Shown: positions 26,265-34,358 of the stretch, in pieces
How positions within the stretch are numbered: position 1 is the stretch's first letter
Layout of the letters: the number at the start of each line of letters is the position of its first letter
DNA from: Bellilinea sp040754815
Lineage (GTDB): Bacteria > Chloroflexota > Anaerolineae > Anaerolineales > Anaerolineaceae
Assembly (NCBI GenBank): GCA_040754815.1
Contig: JBFMBX010000004.1
Coordinates: 186,001 to 250,000 of the forward strand
Length of the DNA stretch: 64,000 nucleotides
Reading direction: 5' to 3'
Notes under the pieces: model-generated
The model's input: the letters and a program-made list of their open reading frames with translations, nothing else
Told to the model about the DNA's origin: nothing
The model's database searches: none
Translations under genes and position numbers: made by a program

Positions 26265-27736
26265 AACTCCCTCCCCGTCGAACTGGGCAGTAAAAACAAC
26301 GCGCGTGTACCATATTTGATCTTTTTATCCCCTTCTTTGCTAAAAGAATGAGTTCTCTGAATATGATCTGCTTCAACCAGCACCGTTTTAGCCAATTCAC
26401 GGTCGCCTTGAGCCAGCAAATGCGTGGCCAGATGCTGCAAATGCCGCGTCGCCTTTCCGATATCTCCCGATTGGACTTCTAATCGGGCTTTCTCTTGCAA
26501 ACGGTATAGAGTAATTTTTGACATGGCTTGTAGGATTGATGTGGGCGGCTTTTCAATCTGCCAGTTTTCTCTAATCTGGCGTGAAAGATTAACCGCATAA
26601 CGCGCAAACGGATTTGCTAACGAGGGCACTTGCATCTGAATAAAACCTTTTAATAACTGGATTTCCGATGGTTTATCTTTCAGCGCAGGAAGTTTGAATT
26701 CCAATATAATGCTGGTTTTTTTTCCATATTCAATTGTACCCAGCGGTATGGGCGATTCATTGCCAAGGGGGGTAATATCCGGATGGATACGGAATACATA
26801 TCGCAATTCTATACCTTCATTCAGGTTAAAGAACCATTCTATTTTTCGCGCATAACTTACTGATATAGATCTCATTTTACTTTCAATGAATTGAGTGAGA
26901 TCTTCGCTTTTGTTTATATATATGGCATTCCCGCCACTCACCGATGCAATTTGATCCAGAAATGTATCATTCCATTCATCCCCGATACCCAACGCATTGA
27001 TGGGAACTCCATCAATTCTTGCCTGAGCAGCCAGATCAATACAGTTCTGTTCATCCCCGTAAGTATGTCCATCCGTGATTAAGATCAACTGTTTGATCAT
27101 TCCTTCGCGGCTGAAGCGTTGAATCAGGTCGTAGCCAGTTGACAAACCCTGAAAAATTTCCGTAGCACCGCCAACCTGAATTTTGTTCAAAACCCCCTCA
27201 ATAATCGCAATATCTTCCATTTCCTTGGGAGGTAAAATTACTTCTGCTCGATCGCTAAAAGCAACAAGGGATAATCTGTCCTTGGGTCTGAGCTTTTTGG
27301 TAAGCAAGATGATATTTTGCCTTACCATTTCAATTCGCTCACCACGCATCGAATTAGAGCGATCCAAAACAAGGCAAATATGAACGGGAGGAAGATATTT
27401 AGGGTCAGGTTGTTTGGGTGTTTCCAGTTCTACCAATACATAAAAAAGCTGAGGTTCGTCCAGCAGGGGAATTTGAGAGCGTCCGTAAGTAATGGAAATA
27501 TCAACAGCAGGAAGTTCCTTGAATTCTGCGGGCAGTTGTTCATCATACGCTGCCCGCTTCTTGGGGTTCGATAAAACCTCATAAGCTTCTTGAATTTGAA
27601 GAAACTTTTGTTTGGCAAATGGATCTGGATTTACATCGGGGTGGAAACGTCTTGCAGCCTCGAAATATGCCGAGCGAATTTCTTCCGGACTGGCATTATA
27701 AGGAATTTCGAGGATCTGGTAAAAACTCGTTTTCAT
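26261..27736 (-). CDS. J-domain/von Willebrand A fusion protein
   Basis: Protein of about 491 residues. Residues 1-65 form a DnaJ J-domain with the HPD motif (RRFHPDVNPDP) that activates Hsp70 ATPase. From about 100 to 290 comes a vWA domain with a complete MIDAS: DRSNS, the Thr of GGATE, and ITDGHTYGDE. The C-terminal ~200 residues are helical and unassigned. vWA domains bind partner proteins through Mg2+. The fusion suggests a phospho-regulated chaperone adaptor or complex assembler. The GTG at 27748 directly follows the PP2C stop, but the J-domain begins at the ATG at 27736, which I prefer. Cytoplasmic, no signal. Confidence 0.85.
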   Translation of the reverse strand: MKTSFYQILEIPYNASPEEIRSAYFEAARRFHPDVNPDPFAKQKFLQIQEAYEVLSNPKKRAAYDEQLPAEFKELPAVDISITYGRSQIPLLDEPQLFYVLVELETPKQPDPKYLPPVHICLVLDRSNSMRGERIEMVRQNIILLTKKLRPKDRLSLVAFSDRAEVILPPKEMEDIAIIEGVLNKIQVGGATEIFQGLSTGYDLIQRFSREGMIKQLILITDGHTYGDEQNCIDLAAQARIDGVPINALGIGDEWNDTFLDQIASVSGGNAIYINKSEDLTQFIESKMRSISVSYARKIEWFFNLNEGIELRYVFRIHPDITPLGNESPIPLGTIEYGKKTSIILEFKLPALKDKPSEIQLLKGFIQMQVPSLANPFARYAVNLSRQIRENWQIEKPPTSILQAMSKITLYRLQEKARLEVQSGDIGKATRHLQHLATHLLAQGDRELAKTVLVEADHIQRTHSFSKEGDKKIKYGTRALFLLPSSTGREL

Positions 27737-27748
27737 AGCGAGGTTCAC

Positions 27749-28660
27749 TTAAAAGTACTGAACCAGAATCACGCTGATGTTATCGGGGCCTCCACCCAAA
27801 TTTGCTGCATCCACAAGGTTTTTACATGCCACTGAAGGATTTCGAGCACTTGCTATGATTTGAAAAATTTCCGCTTCCGGTACCACACCCCATAACCCAT
27901 CACTGCAGATCATCAGGTATCCCGGATGCGGCATCGGTAATGATTGGATATCCGGGCGGAATGGTTCTGCCTGACCAAGGGCTCGATATAATACATTCCG
28001 GTTGGGATGTACCGCAGCTTCCTGCTCGGTAATTTGTCCCAGCTCTACAAGACGCCTCACCAGGGAATGATCCTGCGTGATCAGTTGCATTCTGCCATCC
28101 GGGAAAATAAAATAAGCTCTGCTATCACCGACATGAGTAATGGTCACCTGTTCGCCAAGTACCAAAGCCGCGGTCAAGGTTGTGCCGCCACCGGGCGCCC
28201 GCCGGGTTACTGCTTGCTGAGCCTTTGCAATGGCAGATTCCATTACTTCCTGCAAACTCTCACCCGTTGCTTCTTCATCCAGCCCAATATGGGGCAGATA
28301 AATCTTTTTCAAAATGGTTTCAACAACCGCCTTTGCAGCCACACTGCTGGCAACTTCCCCATATTCATAGCCCCCCATACCATCTGCCACAATAAACAAA
28401 CCAAATGGAATTTCATTATTCCCATCTGCAAGAACCGCCGAAATTGAGAATAGTGCATCCTCATTATGTTCCCTTTGTCTTCCGGCAGATTGCCCACAAC
28501 CCACAAGAAAATGGGGAGGTGACATCGAAACCGTTGGAATGGAAACAACCTGTAATTGTTCCTCCGTTAAGGGAGCAGTCTGGATGTTTTCAGCAAGAGG
28601 TCGGGTTTGAACAGTCTGTTTATTTTCTGGTTTGAAAAGATCCTTTAAAAACTTTAGCAC
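27749..28660 (-). CDS. PP2C-type protein phosphatase (PrpC/Stp-like)
   Basis: Metal-dependent Ser/Thr phosphatase of about 303 residues. PP2C motifs appear in order: REHNEDALF, VADGMGGYEYGE, GGTTLTAAL, THVGDSRAY, CSDGLWGVV and GGGPDNISVIL, giving all Mn/Mg ligands. It should reverse phosphorylation by the kinase encoded directly upstream. About 50 residues of basic/variable sequence precede the domain. A GTG at 28684 abuts the kinase stop, but GGAGG at 28669-28665 lies 4 bases before the GTG at 28660, so that start is chosen. The stop is immediately followed by the J-vWA gene. Confidence 0.9.
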   Translation of the reverse strand: MLKFLKDLFKPENKQTVQTRPLAENIQTAPLTEEQLQVVSIPTVSMSPPHFLVGCGQSAGRQREHNEDALFSISAVLADGNNEIPFGLFIVADGMGGYEYGEVASSVAAKAVVETILKKIYLPHIGLDEEATGESLQEVMESAIAKAQQAVTRRAPGGGTTLTAALVLGEQVTITHVGDSRAYFIFPDGRMQLITQDHSLVRRLVELGQITEQEAAVHPNRNVLYRALGQAEPFRPDIQSLPMPHPGYLMICSDGLWGVVPEAEIFQIIASARNPSVACKNLVDAANLGGGPDNISVILVQYF

Positions 28661-28684
28661 AAGTCCTCCGAATATTCTCGCCAC

Positions 28685-30460
28685 TTAAACCAGAATGGCG
28701 TAGAAGATATGGTCTGCCGAACCAAAATAAACGGTATCATTGAACACTAATGGGGTACTGGTAATGGGGCCTTCGGTGGCAAATTTCCATCTTAAACGAC
28801 CTGTTTTTAATTCCAGGCAATATAAATTTCCATCCGCCGAACCGCAAAATACCATATCTTTGTGGACTATTGGCGATCCACTTACCTGATGATTGGTTTG
28901 GAATTTCCAAATTTCGCGGGAGTTATTGGCGTCTATACAGTAAATATTTCCATCGGCCGAACCGAACAACAAATAATGGTCTTCTCGATAGGGTGATGAA
29001 ACCGATCCTTTCATCATCCTGTACCGCCAGATCACCCAACCGCTTTTTGCATCAAGGGCATAAACCGATCCATCAACAGATGTAAAGTATACGATCCCCT
29101 GAGTTACAAGGGGAGAAGATGTAATCGCTCGTTTTGCCCGAAAACGCCACTTTATCTGCCCCCGAAAATCCACACAAAAGAAATCACCACCCTCATTCCC
29201 AAAATAAATCAAATCGTTCGTAACGGCTGGAGAAGAACGAATCGCCATACCGGCATCCACCTTCAAAACCCGGCGCATTGAAATCACATTAACCCCGTAA
29301 AAAAAGCCGTCGTCGCATCCGAAAAAGACATGTCCTTCAACAATTTTTGGTGAACTTCGAATGGGACTTTCAAGCGGTAAACTCCATGCCATCTTACCGG
29401 TCTTCGGAAGAATGGCATACAAATTGCCGTCTTCCGATCCCACAAATACCAGATCGTTGGTAATTGCCGGACGGGTAACTATTCCTCCATTGGTGGGAAA
29501 TTTCCACCTAAACTCACCGCTGGCTGCATCGATTGCATAAAGATTGTGATCGTAAGAACCAACAAAAATTGTTCCATTATCATAAGAGGCCGATCCCCTA
29601 ATTTCATCCTCGCAACGGAATATCCAGATCGGTTTGACAACTTGCTCTGTTACTACCGCCGGCAAGGTAATTCGGGATAACGCACCGGTTTTCTTTGCGG
29701 CATTCAAGAGAGCCTCTTTCATTGCCGCCGCAGATTGAAAACGCTCCTGCGGAGAATATTTCAAGGCAGTTTGAATCACCGTTTCCAGTTCGATGCTCAC
29801 TGCCGGATTGATTTGTCGAATAGGCCGCTCCGCAAAAGAAAACGGCGGTTCCATACGGGGATCCCGCTTTGTCAACAAATGGTGCAAAGTCGCTCCGAGG
29901 GAATAAATATCGGCTAGCGGAGAAGCCTCGCCGCGATATTGTTCTGGGGGTGAATAACCTTCCGTACCGATCATTGTTCCTTTTTGCCCTTCGCGAAACA
30001 TCTTTGCAATACCAAAATCAACCAGTACGACATGCCCTTGCTGGTTGATCATAACATTCGATGGCTTCATGTCTCTGAAAATGATCGGTTCCGGTTTGTG
30101 GTTGTGTAAATACTCCAGTACATCACAAATCTCGATGGCCCATGTGATAACCTTGTCTTCAGAAATTGGGCCTTCGCTTTCGTTCAGAATCGCTTCCAAA
30201 TCTTTACCGTTGATATACTCCAGAACCAGATAGGAGCGTTCATCATGGGAAAAATAATCAAATATCTTTGGAATCGAGGGATGGTTTAAAGTAACTAGAA
30301 TATTGGCCTCGCGCTCGAAATTTTGAACGACAGTTTGCCGCACGAGCGGGTCGCGTGCCTGATTAATCATTTCTTTTACTGCCACAAGTTTAATCACGTT
30401 CGGAAAATGCAGGTCGCGCGCCCGGTATACAGAACCCATCCCGCCCACACCAATAATCAA
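28685..30460 (-). CDS. Ser/Thr kinase with PQQ-like propeller, 5' end apparently frameshifted
   Basis: As read, 591 residues from a TTG start. The kinase domain (1-255) begins abruptly at IIGVGGMGSVYRARD, lacking the usual first strand. It has AVKEM, FRDMKPSN as catalytic loop, and DFG as VDFGIAK. After a short linker, residues about 285-591 form some seven blades of the type GSADGNIYCIDANNSREIWKF, a PQQ/quinoprotein-like propeller. There is no membrane segment, so the propeller should be cytoplasmic. A stop sits directly before the TTG. In a shifted frame upstream, a strong GGGAGG (30550-30545) precedes CTG at 30539, followed by residues typical of this kinase family (ITQSFSGGQGP, LQTGFVL). 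This suggests the true gene starts near 30539 and has lost a few bases near 30463-30475. Confidence 0.8.
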   Translation of the reverse strand: MIIGVGGMGSVYRARDLHFPNVIKLVAVKEMINQARDPLVRQTVVQNFEREANILVTLNHPSIPKIFDYFSHDERSYLVLEYINGKDLEAILNESEGPISEDKVITWAIEICDVLEYLHNHKPEPIIFRDMKPSNVMINQQGHVVLVDFGIAKMFREGQKGTMIGTEGYSPPEQYRGEASPLADIYSLGATLHHLLTKRDPRMEPPFSFAERPIRQINPAVSIELETVIQTALKYSPQERFQSAAAMKEALLNAAKKTGALSRITLPAVVTEQVVKPIWIFRCEDEIRGSASYDNGTIFVGSYDHNLYAIDAASGEFRWKFPTNGGIVTRPAITNDLVFVGSEDGNLYAILPKTGKMAWSLPLESPIRSSPKIVEGHVFFGCDDGFFYGVNVISMRRVLKVDAGMAIRSSPAVTNDLIYFGNEGGDFFCVDFRGQIKWRFRAKRAITSSPLVTQGIVYFTSVDGSVYALDAKSGWVIWRYRMMKGSVSSPYREDHYLLFGSADGNIYCIDANNSREIWKFQTNHQVSGSPIVHKDMVFCGSADGNLYCLELKTGRLRWKFATEGPITSTPLVFNDTVYFGSADHIFYAILV

Positions 30461-30462
30461 CT

Positions 30463-30539
30463 AAAACAAAACCCGTCTGAAGTTGTTTGACAGGTCCTTG
30501 TCCGCCACTAAAACTTTGAGTGATTCGATGAGTATCCAG
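30463..30539 (-). pseudogene. Detached N-terminal coding remnant of the propeller kinase
   Basis: Read from CTG at 30539 this frame gives about 26 residues (including ITQSFSGGQGP and LQTGFVL) that look like the natural N-terminus of the kinase. It is out of frame by one base with the kinase domain. The segment equivalent to the xxRYxIxxx strand just before the glycine loop is missing, so roughly 14 bases (or another 3n+2 length) may be deleted. A biological mutation or a sequencing/assembly deletion would look the same here. Confidence 0.5.
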
Positions 30540-30790
30540 CTTAGCCTCCCGGGACCGATACTACATTCCCCCGAAAAATTGATAATAATTGATTAATCCA
30601 ATGGGCAAGGATTTAGAGATAAAAATCAATGGATTGAAGAATGACTGGGTAATCTTCGGGTTGTTAAAATTATATCTTCAAACCCTCAAATTGCAACTAA
30701 ATTACTCCTTGCATTCGACATACAACTTCCAACCCGGCAGGTCATCAATCTAGACTCAGATGCAATTGTTGTTTAGAATAAATATTACCT
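30540..30790. other. Divergent intergenic region, kinase operon / glnA
   Basis: About 250 bases without a convincing gene. On the minus side lie GGGAGG at 30550-30545 and weak promoter-like hexamers (TTATCA and TAGTAT, 16 apart). On the plus side is the candidate glnA leader promoter at 30751-30779. The middle is AT-rich, and I see no tRNA or recognised riboswitch. Confidence 0.5.
30751..30779 (+). promoter_or_regulatory. Candidate promoter of the glnA leader
   Basis: TAGACT (30751-30756) and TAGAAT (30774-30779) with an ideal 17-base spacer. Transcription would begin near 30786, just before the leader ORF ATG at 30791. Confidence 0.5.
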
Positions 30791-30862
30791 ATGCTCACCG
30801 AACTCCGGATAAAACGACTTTTTCTCAGGATTTTCTTCTTGAAAAAAGTCGTTTTTGTTTAA
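30791..30862 (+). CDS. Possible leader ORF before glnA
   Basis: A 23-codon ORF, rich in Leu, Phe, Lys, Arg and Val, that begins about 5 bases after the predicted transcription start and ends 26 bases before the glnA GTG. It covers the whole terminator-like hairpin (30811-30855), so a translating ribosome would melt the stem. No Shine-Dalgarno sequence precedes it; it would rely on near-leaderless initiation. It has no glutamine codons. Could be chance in an AT-rich leader. Confidence 0.3.
   Translation: MLTELRIKRLFLRIFFLKKVVFV
30811..30860 (+). terminator. Terminator-like hairpin in the glnA leader
   Basis: A 13-bp stem (30811-30823 with 30843-30855) around a 19-base loop, followed by TGTTT and preceded by an A-rich arm. 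It lies upstream of glnA in the same orientation. No gene reads into it from the left, so it is a candidate attenuator. Only the core CGAC/GTCG is GC-containing. Confidence 0.55.
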
Positions 30863-30887
30863 TATTGAACCATAACAGGAGAATCAA

Positions 30888-32306
30888 GTGTTCACAAACT
30901 TCGATCAGGCTCTGGATTTCGTTAAGAAAAATGGAATTTCCATGATTGATTTGAAATTTGTTGATTTGTGGGGACGATGGCACCATGTGACCATTTCTGC
31001 TTCTCAATTTACCCCCTCTCTCATGGAAGATGGAGTTGGTTTTGATGGTTCGAGCGTTGGCTTCAAATCTGTTCGCGCCGGTGATATGGTTCTCATTCCC
31101 GATCTGACCACCGGTTTTGTTGACCCCTTTTGGGATTATCCCACCCTGAGCTTCATTTGCAACACCATGGAAGCCGACACAAAAGAAATGTTTTCCTCCG
31201 ATCCACGCGAGATTGCCCGCCGCGCCGAGAATTACCTGATCCAAACAAAAATTGCGGATAAATCAATTTGGGGACCGGAATTTGAGTTCTATATCTTTAA
31301 CCGCGTCGTCTTTGAAAACGGTGTGAACGTTGCCTCTTATCGAGTTGACTCGATTGAATCAAACTGGAATAGCGCGCAGGGAGGGCACGGCCACTATATA
31401 CCGCTCCATGGTGGTTATCATGCCATACCTCCCCGTGACCAGCTCTTCAATCTTCGTTCCGAAATTGTCAAAACCCTCGAAGAAACGGGGCTTAAGGTAA
31501 AGTATCATCATCACGAAGTCGGCGGCCCCGGGCAATGCGAAATTGAGACACCCCTTCTTGAAATGATGCCCGCCGGTGACGCATCCATGCTTATCAAGTA
31601 TGTCACCAAGATGGTCGCATTAAAACATGGACAAACGGCCACGTTTCTGCCCAAACCATTATTTGGAGAAGCCGGTAATGGAATGCACTTCCATCAATTA
31701 TTGCTGAAAAATGGCATCAATATTTTTTACGATCCAAATGGGCCAAATTTACTCAGCAAAACCGCTTTGTATTACATTGGCGGGTTACTGAAACACGCCC
31801 CAGCCGTTTTGGGCATCACAAATGCCAGTACGAATTCTTACCGCCGGCTGGTACCCGGCTTCGAAGCCCCGGTTAATTGTTTCTTTTCCAGTGGCAATCG
31901 CAGCGCCGCCATCCGCGTACCTAAATACGCAACTCAACCGGATAAAGTTCGCTTCGAATTTCGGCCGCCGGATGCAACCTGCAACCCCTATCTTGCCATG
32001 GCTACCATGTTAATGGCCGGCATTGATGGAATTAAGAACCAGATTGATCCCACAGAAGCCGGTTTTGGCCCGATTAACGAAGATGTATTTTCATGGCCGG
32101 AAGAGAAACGCGCCACCATTCGCAGCCTGCCCACCTCGTTGGATATGGCCCTGCGCGCTCTGGAAGAAGATCATGATTTTCTCCTGCAGGGTGGCGTTTT
32201 CAGCGAAGAAATAATTGCCGAGTGGATTCGCGCAAAACGCTGTGAGGAAACCCAGATACGAACTCGACCGCACCCCTATGAAATTGAACTTTACTTCGAT
32301 TTATAA
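30888..32306 (+). CDS. glnA: Glutamine synthetase, type I
   Basis: Catalyses glutamate + NH3 + ATP to glutamine in the cytoplasm. The 472-residue length fits GSI dodecamers. Metal and substrate motifs are intact: FDGSSVGF, GPEFEFYIF, HHHEVGGPGQCEIE, GNGMHFHQ and a C-terminal RPHPYEIELYF. The segment that carries the adenylylated Tyr in enterobacterial enzymes (NLYDLPPEE) reads DVFSWPEEK here, with Phe at about 401, so adenylylation control is unlikely. GTG start with AGGAGA at 30877-30882. The leader carries a terminator-like hairpin, hinting at transcriptional attenuation. Confidence 0.93.
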   Translation: MFTNFDQALDFVKKNGISMIDLKFVDLWGRWHHVTISASQFTPSLMEDGVGFDGSSVGFKSVRAGDMVLIPDLTTGFVDPFWDYPTLSFICNTMEADTKEMFSSDPREIARRAENYLIQTKIADKSIWGPEFEFYIFNRVVFENGVNVASYRVDSIESNWNSAQGGHGHYIPLHGGYHAIPPRDQLFNLRSEIVKTLEETGLKVKYHHHEVGGPGQCEIETPLLEMMPAGDASMLIKYVTKMVALKHGQTATFLPKPLFGEAGNGMHFHQLLLKNGINIFYDPNGPNLLSKTALYYIGGLLKHAPAVLGITNASTNSYRRLVPGFEAPVNCFFSSGNRSAAIRVPKYATQPDKVRFEFRPPDATCNPYLAMATMLMAGIDGIKNQIDPTEAGFGPINEDVFSWPEEKRATIRSLPTSLDMALRALEEDHDFLLQGGVFSEEIIAEWIRAKRCEETQIRTRPHPYEIELYFDL

Positions 32307-32309
32307 GGT

Positions 32310-32651
32310 TCATTTCTTTGGCCGGCAAATTTCACAGGGGCACAATTTTCGTAAATAACTCCAGTTGAATATCCCAAAGTGATGGCCATCTTCCCATTCT
32401 ATCGTAATGGCATAACTGCCCACTGCTTCCAGCTTTCTCATGCGGGTTGCCGGAGATTCGGGTAATTCCACCTCAAAAACCTCTTCATCAGGTTCGGAAC
32501 GCATATTTTCATGGCCTCCGCGGCAAGAAGCGCATGGACAGGCCGCCCTGAGCAGACCAAAAGGGTAGGTAGATACGTGGCCATCGTTCCACTCAATCAT
32601 TAACAATCGAGTCGCACGATTGGCAGAAATCTTTTGTGGAGAATAGTCCAT
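32310..32651 (-). CDS. DUF971 domain protein
   Basis: Protein of 113 residues matching DUF971 (the N-terminal domain of gamma-butyrobetaine hydroxylase-like proteins). It has two copies of the EWxDGH pattern (EWNDGHVSTYPF and EWEDGHHFGIF) and cysteine pairs CPCASC and CPCEIC that could bind zinc or an Fe-S cluster. Stand-alone DUF971 proteins are often found near Fe-S or Mrp-type genes; no function is established. AGGTG lies 5 bases before the ATG at 32651, preferred over the GTG at 32657. Ends 3 bases from the glnA stop. Confidence 0.85.
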   Translation of the reverse strand: MDYSPQKISANRATRLLMIEWNDGHVSTYPFGLLRAACPCASCRGGHENMRSEPDEEVFEVELPESPATRMRKLEAVGSYAITIEWEDGHHFGIFNWSYLRKLCPCEICRPKK

Positions 32652-32665
32652 CAGCACACCTCATC

Positions 32666-33163
32666 TCATGGTTGAGAATCACTATTTAAATCAATCACCC
32701 GCAAAAAACTGGAAGCCGCCCAACCGCTCCTTTTCTCATCATACGGAGCGGTCAGGTACCACCAGGTGAAGCCATCCGCTTCCCTTGGCCCTTCGACCAC
32801 TTTAAACACCTCCGATTCATAGCCAAGAAACAAGACCTCCGAATTGATGCCCGGCTCGCGCCGAAGCCTCAACCCATCACCACCGGTACCGGAAATTTGC
32901 ACATACACCCCGATGCCAATCCCATCAATGGTGATTGCCAAAGGGGGTTGGGTAGCAGTGGGGGTGGAAAAAAGGGACATTTGACTTCCCATCGTTGAGG
33001 TTGGCGCAGGGACAATCGTTAAAATTGCGGTGGCTTGAGGTCTTGCTTCTTGCCTTTCAGGCTTTAACAACAATGCAGCCGTTATTACTCCGCCTATCAT
33101 TAATACCGCAATGAATCCAGCCAAAATATAGGTTCCGCATCCCTTTCCTGCGATCCATTTCAT
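32666..33163 (-). CDS. Membrane-anchored SH3-like domain protein
   Basis: Protein of 165 residues. One N-terminal membrane segment (about 12-34) is followed by a Pro/Thr-rich linker (about 38-80) and a bacterial SH3 (SH3b) domain. The SH3b domain has the family pattern GLRLRREPGINSEVLFLG and a final GWAASSFL. Topology suggests the SH3 domain is outside, where such modules bind peptidoglycan. It lies 3 bases after the antiporter gene and 14 bases before the DUF971 gene, so probably co-transcribed. Partner unknown. Confidence 0.8.
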   Translation of the reverse strand: MKWIAGKGCGTYILAGFIAVLMIGGVITAALLLKPERQEARPQATAILTIVPAPTSTMGSQMSLFSTPTATQPPLAITIDGIGIGVYVQISGTGGDGLRLRREPGINSEVLFLGYESEVFKVVEGPREADGFTWWYLTAPYDEKRSGWAASSFLRVIDLNSDSQP

Positions 33164-33166
33164 CTA

Positions 33167-34258
33167 TTACCCTCCGGTTGGCAGCAGGAAAAATCCAATC
33201 CCCATGATCAAATAAACCCCCAGCAAGGCTGCCCCTTCCAGCCAGTTTGATTCCCCATCGAAAGCCACCATCGCTGCAATAACCACACCCCCTCCCAAAG
33301 CCAGTAATTCAAACCGGTTGAAAATGAGGGTTAAAGGATTCCCCATAAACAAACTGAGAAAAACCAGCAGCGGAGCCACGAATAAGGCAATCTGCAAACT
33401 GGAGGAAACCGCAATTTCAATTGAAAGATCCATCTTGTTGCGAACGGCCACAGTCACAGCAACCAAATGTTCGGCAATATTGCCAATCAGGGGAATAAGA
33501 ATAATCCCCAAAAAGAACTCCGATACACCGAGCGACACAACCACCTCTTCAACCGAGCCAACCAGTATTTCGCTCATCAAAACCACCCCCAAAGTAGAAG
33601 CCGCCAGAATCGCTACCGCGCGAGAAGGCTTCCAATGCGAAGTTGTTGAGGATTTTGCATCGTGTGGGCTGACTGCAATGGGACTTTTAGTAACTTTCAG
33701 AGTATATACCAGACCTACCGCATACAACAGGATCATCACACTGGCAACCCCCAGGCTGAGCGCTTCGACCCCCCAGCTGCCCTCATCACCAATGGAGTGG
33801 CTGAAAAAGGAAGGTATGATCAATGCCACAATCACCAGTACAAGCATCACCGCATGATTCGAGGATTGCTGGCGGTCAAATCTTTGAGTTCCATTTTTCA
33901 TTCCGCCAAGGAACATGGCCAACCCCATGACCAGTAACAAATTACCTAATATAGATCCCGTAATTGATGCTTTGACTAACTCCAAAAGCCCCCGTCTAAT
34001 CGCCAGAATCGTGATGATTAATTCGGCGGCATTCCCCAGTGTGGCGTTCAATAACCCCCCGATTCTGGGTCCGGTAAATGAGGCCAGCGCTTCGGTCGAT
34101 TCGCCGATCAACGCCGCCAATGGCACTACCGCCAATGCCGAAAAAGCAAATACCCAGACAGTGCCCCAGTGGGCCGCTTCTGCAAGAAGGCTTAGAGGGA
34201 TTGCGATCAATAGAAGTTGTACCGGCCGATTTTTCAGGAATGAGAGCATCGTTTTCAT
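33167..34258 (-). CDS. Calcium/proton exchanger (Cax family)
   Basis: Integral membrane antiporter of 363 residues with about 11 membrane segments. Two inverted alpha-repeats carry the acidic ion-binding motifs: GGLLNATLGNAAELIITI in the first half and IPLIGNIAEHLVAVTVA in the second, matching the Cax consensus. Exports Ca2+ (or other cations) in exchange for protons. An acidic loop separating the halves is short. The start is ATG with a weak GGGGAAG upstream. A TATAAT on the minus strand at 34293-34288 may be its -10 box. Confidence 0.9.
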   Translation of the reverse strand: MKTMLSFLKNRPVQLLLIAIPLSLLAEAAHWGTVWVFAFSALAVVPLAALIGESTEALASFTGPRIGGLLNATLGNAAELIITILAIRRGLLELVKASITGSILGNLLLVMGLAMFLGGMKNGTQRFDRQQSSNHAVMLVLVIVALIIPSFFSHSIGDEGSWGVEALSLGVASVMILLYAVGLVYTLKVTKSPIAVSPHDAKSSTTSHWKPSRAVAILAASTLGVVLMSEILVGSVEEVVVSLGVSEFFLGIILIPLIGNIAEHLVAVTVAVRNKMDLSIEIAVSSSLQIALFVAPLLVFLSLFMGNPLTLIFNRFELLALGGGVVIAAMVAFDGESNWLEGAALLGVYLIMGIGFFLLPTGG

Positions 34259-34346
34259 TGTTTCTTCCCCGAAAATGGATTTTATTGATTATAACTCGTA
34301 GCAGGATGAAATTTTGATTTGAGCAGGTATGATATAATTCAACCAA

Positions 34347-34352
34347 TATAAT
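34347..34352 (+). promoter_or_regulatory. Candidate -10 box of the Ser/Thr kinase gene
   Basis: TATAAT ends 6 bases before the ATG at 34359, and a second TATAAT lies at 34333-34338. There is no Shine-Dalgarno sequence in the gap. This layout would give a leaderless mRNA from the nearer box or a 15-base leader from the farther one. Confidence 0.45.
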
Positions 34353-34358
34353 CTGGAT

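Noticed and set aside
30540..30790. tRNA, small RNA or known riboswitch in the largest intergenic gap
   Set aside because: No cloverleaf, T-loop GTTCRA pattern or recognised riboswitch core was found by eye; only the leader promoter and weak signals remain.
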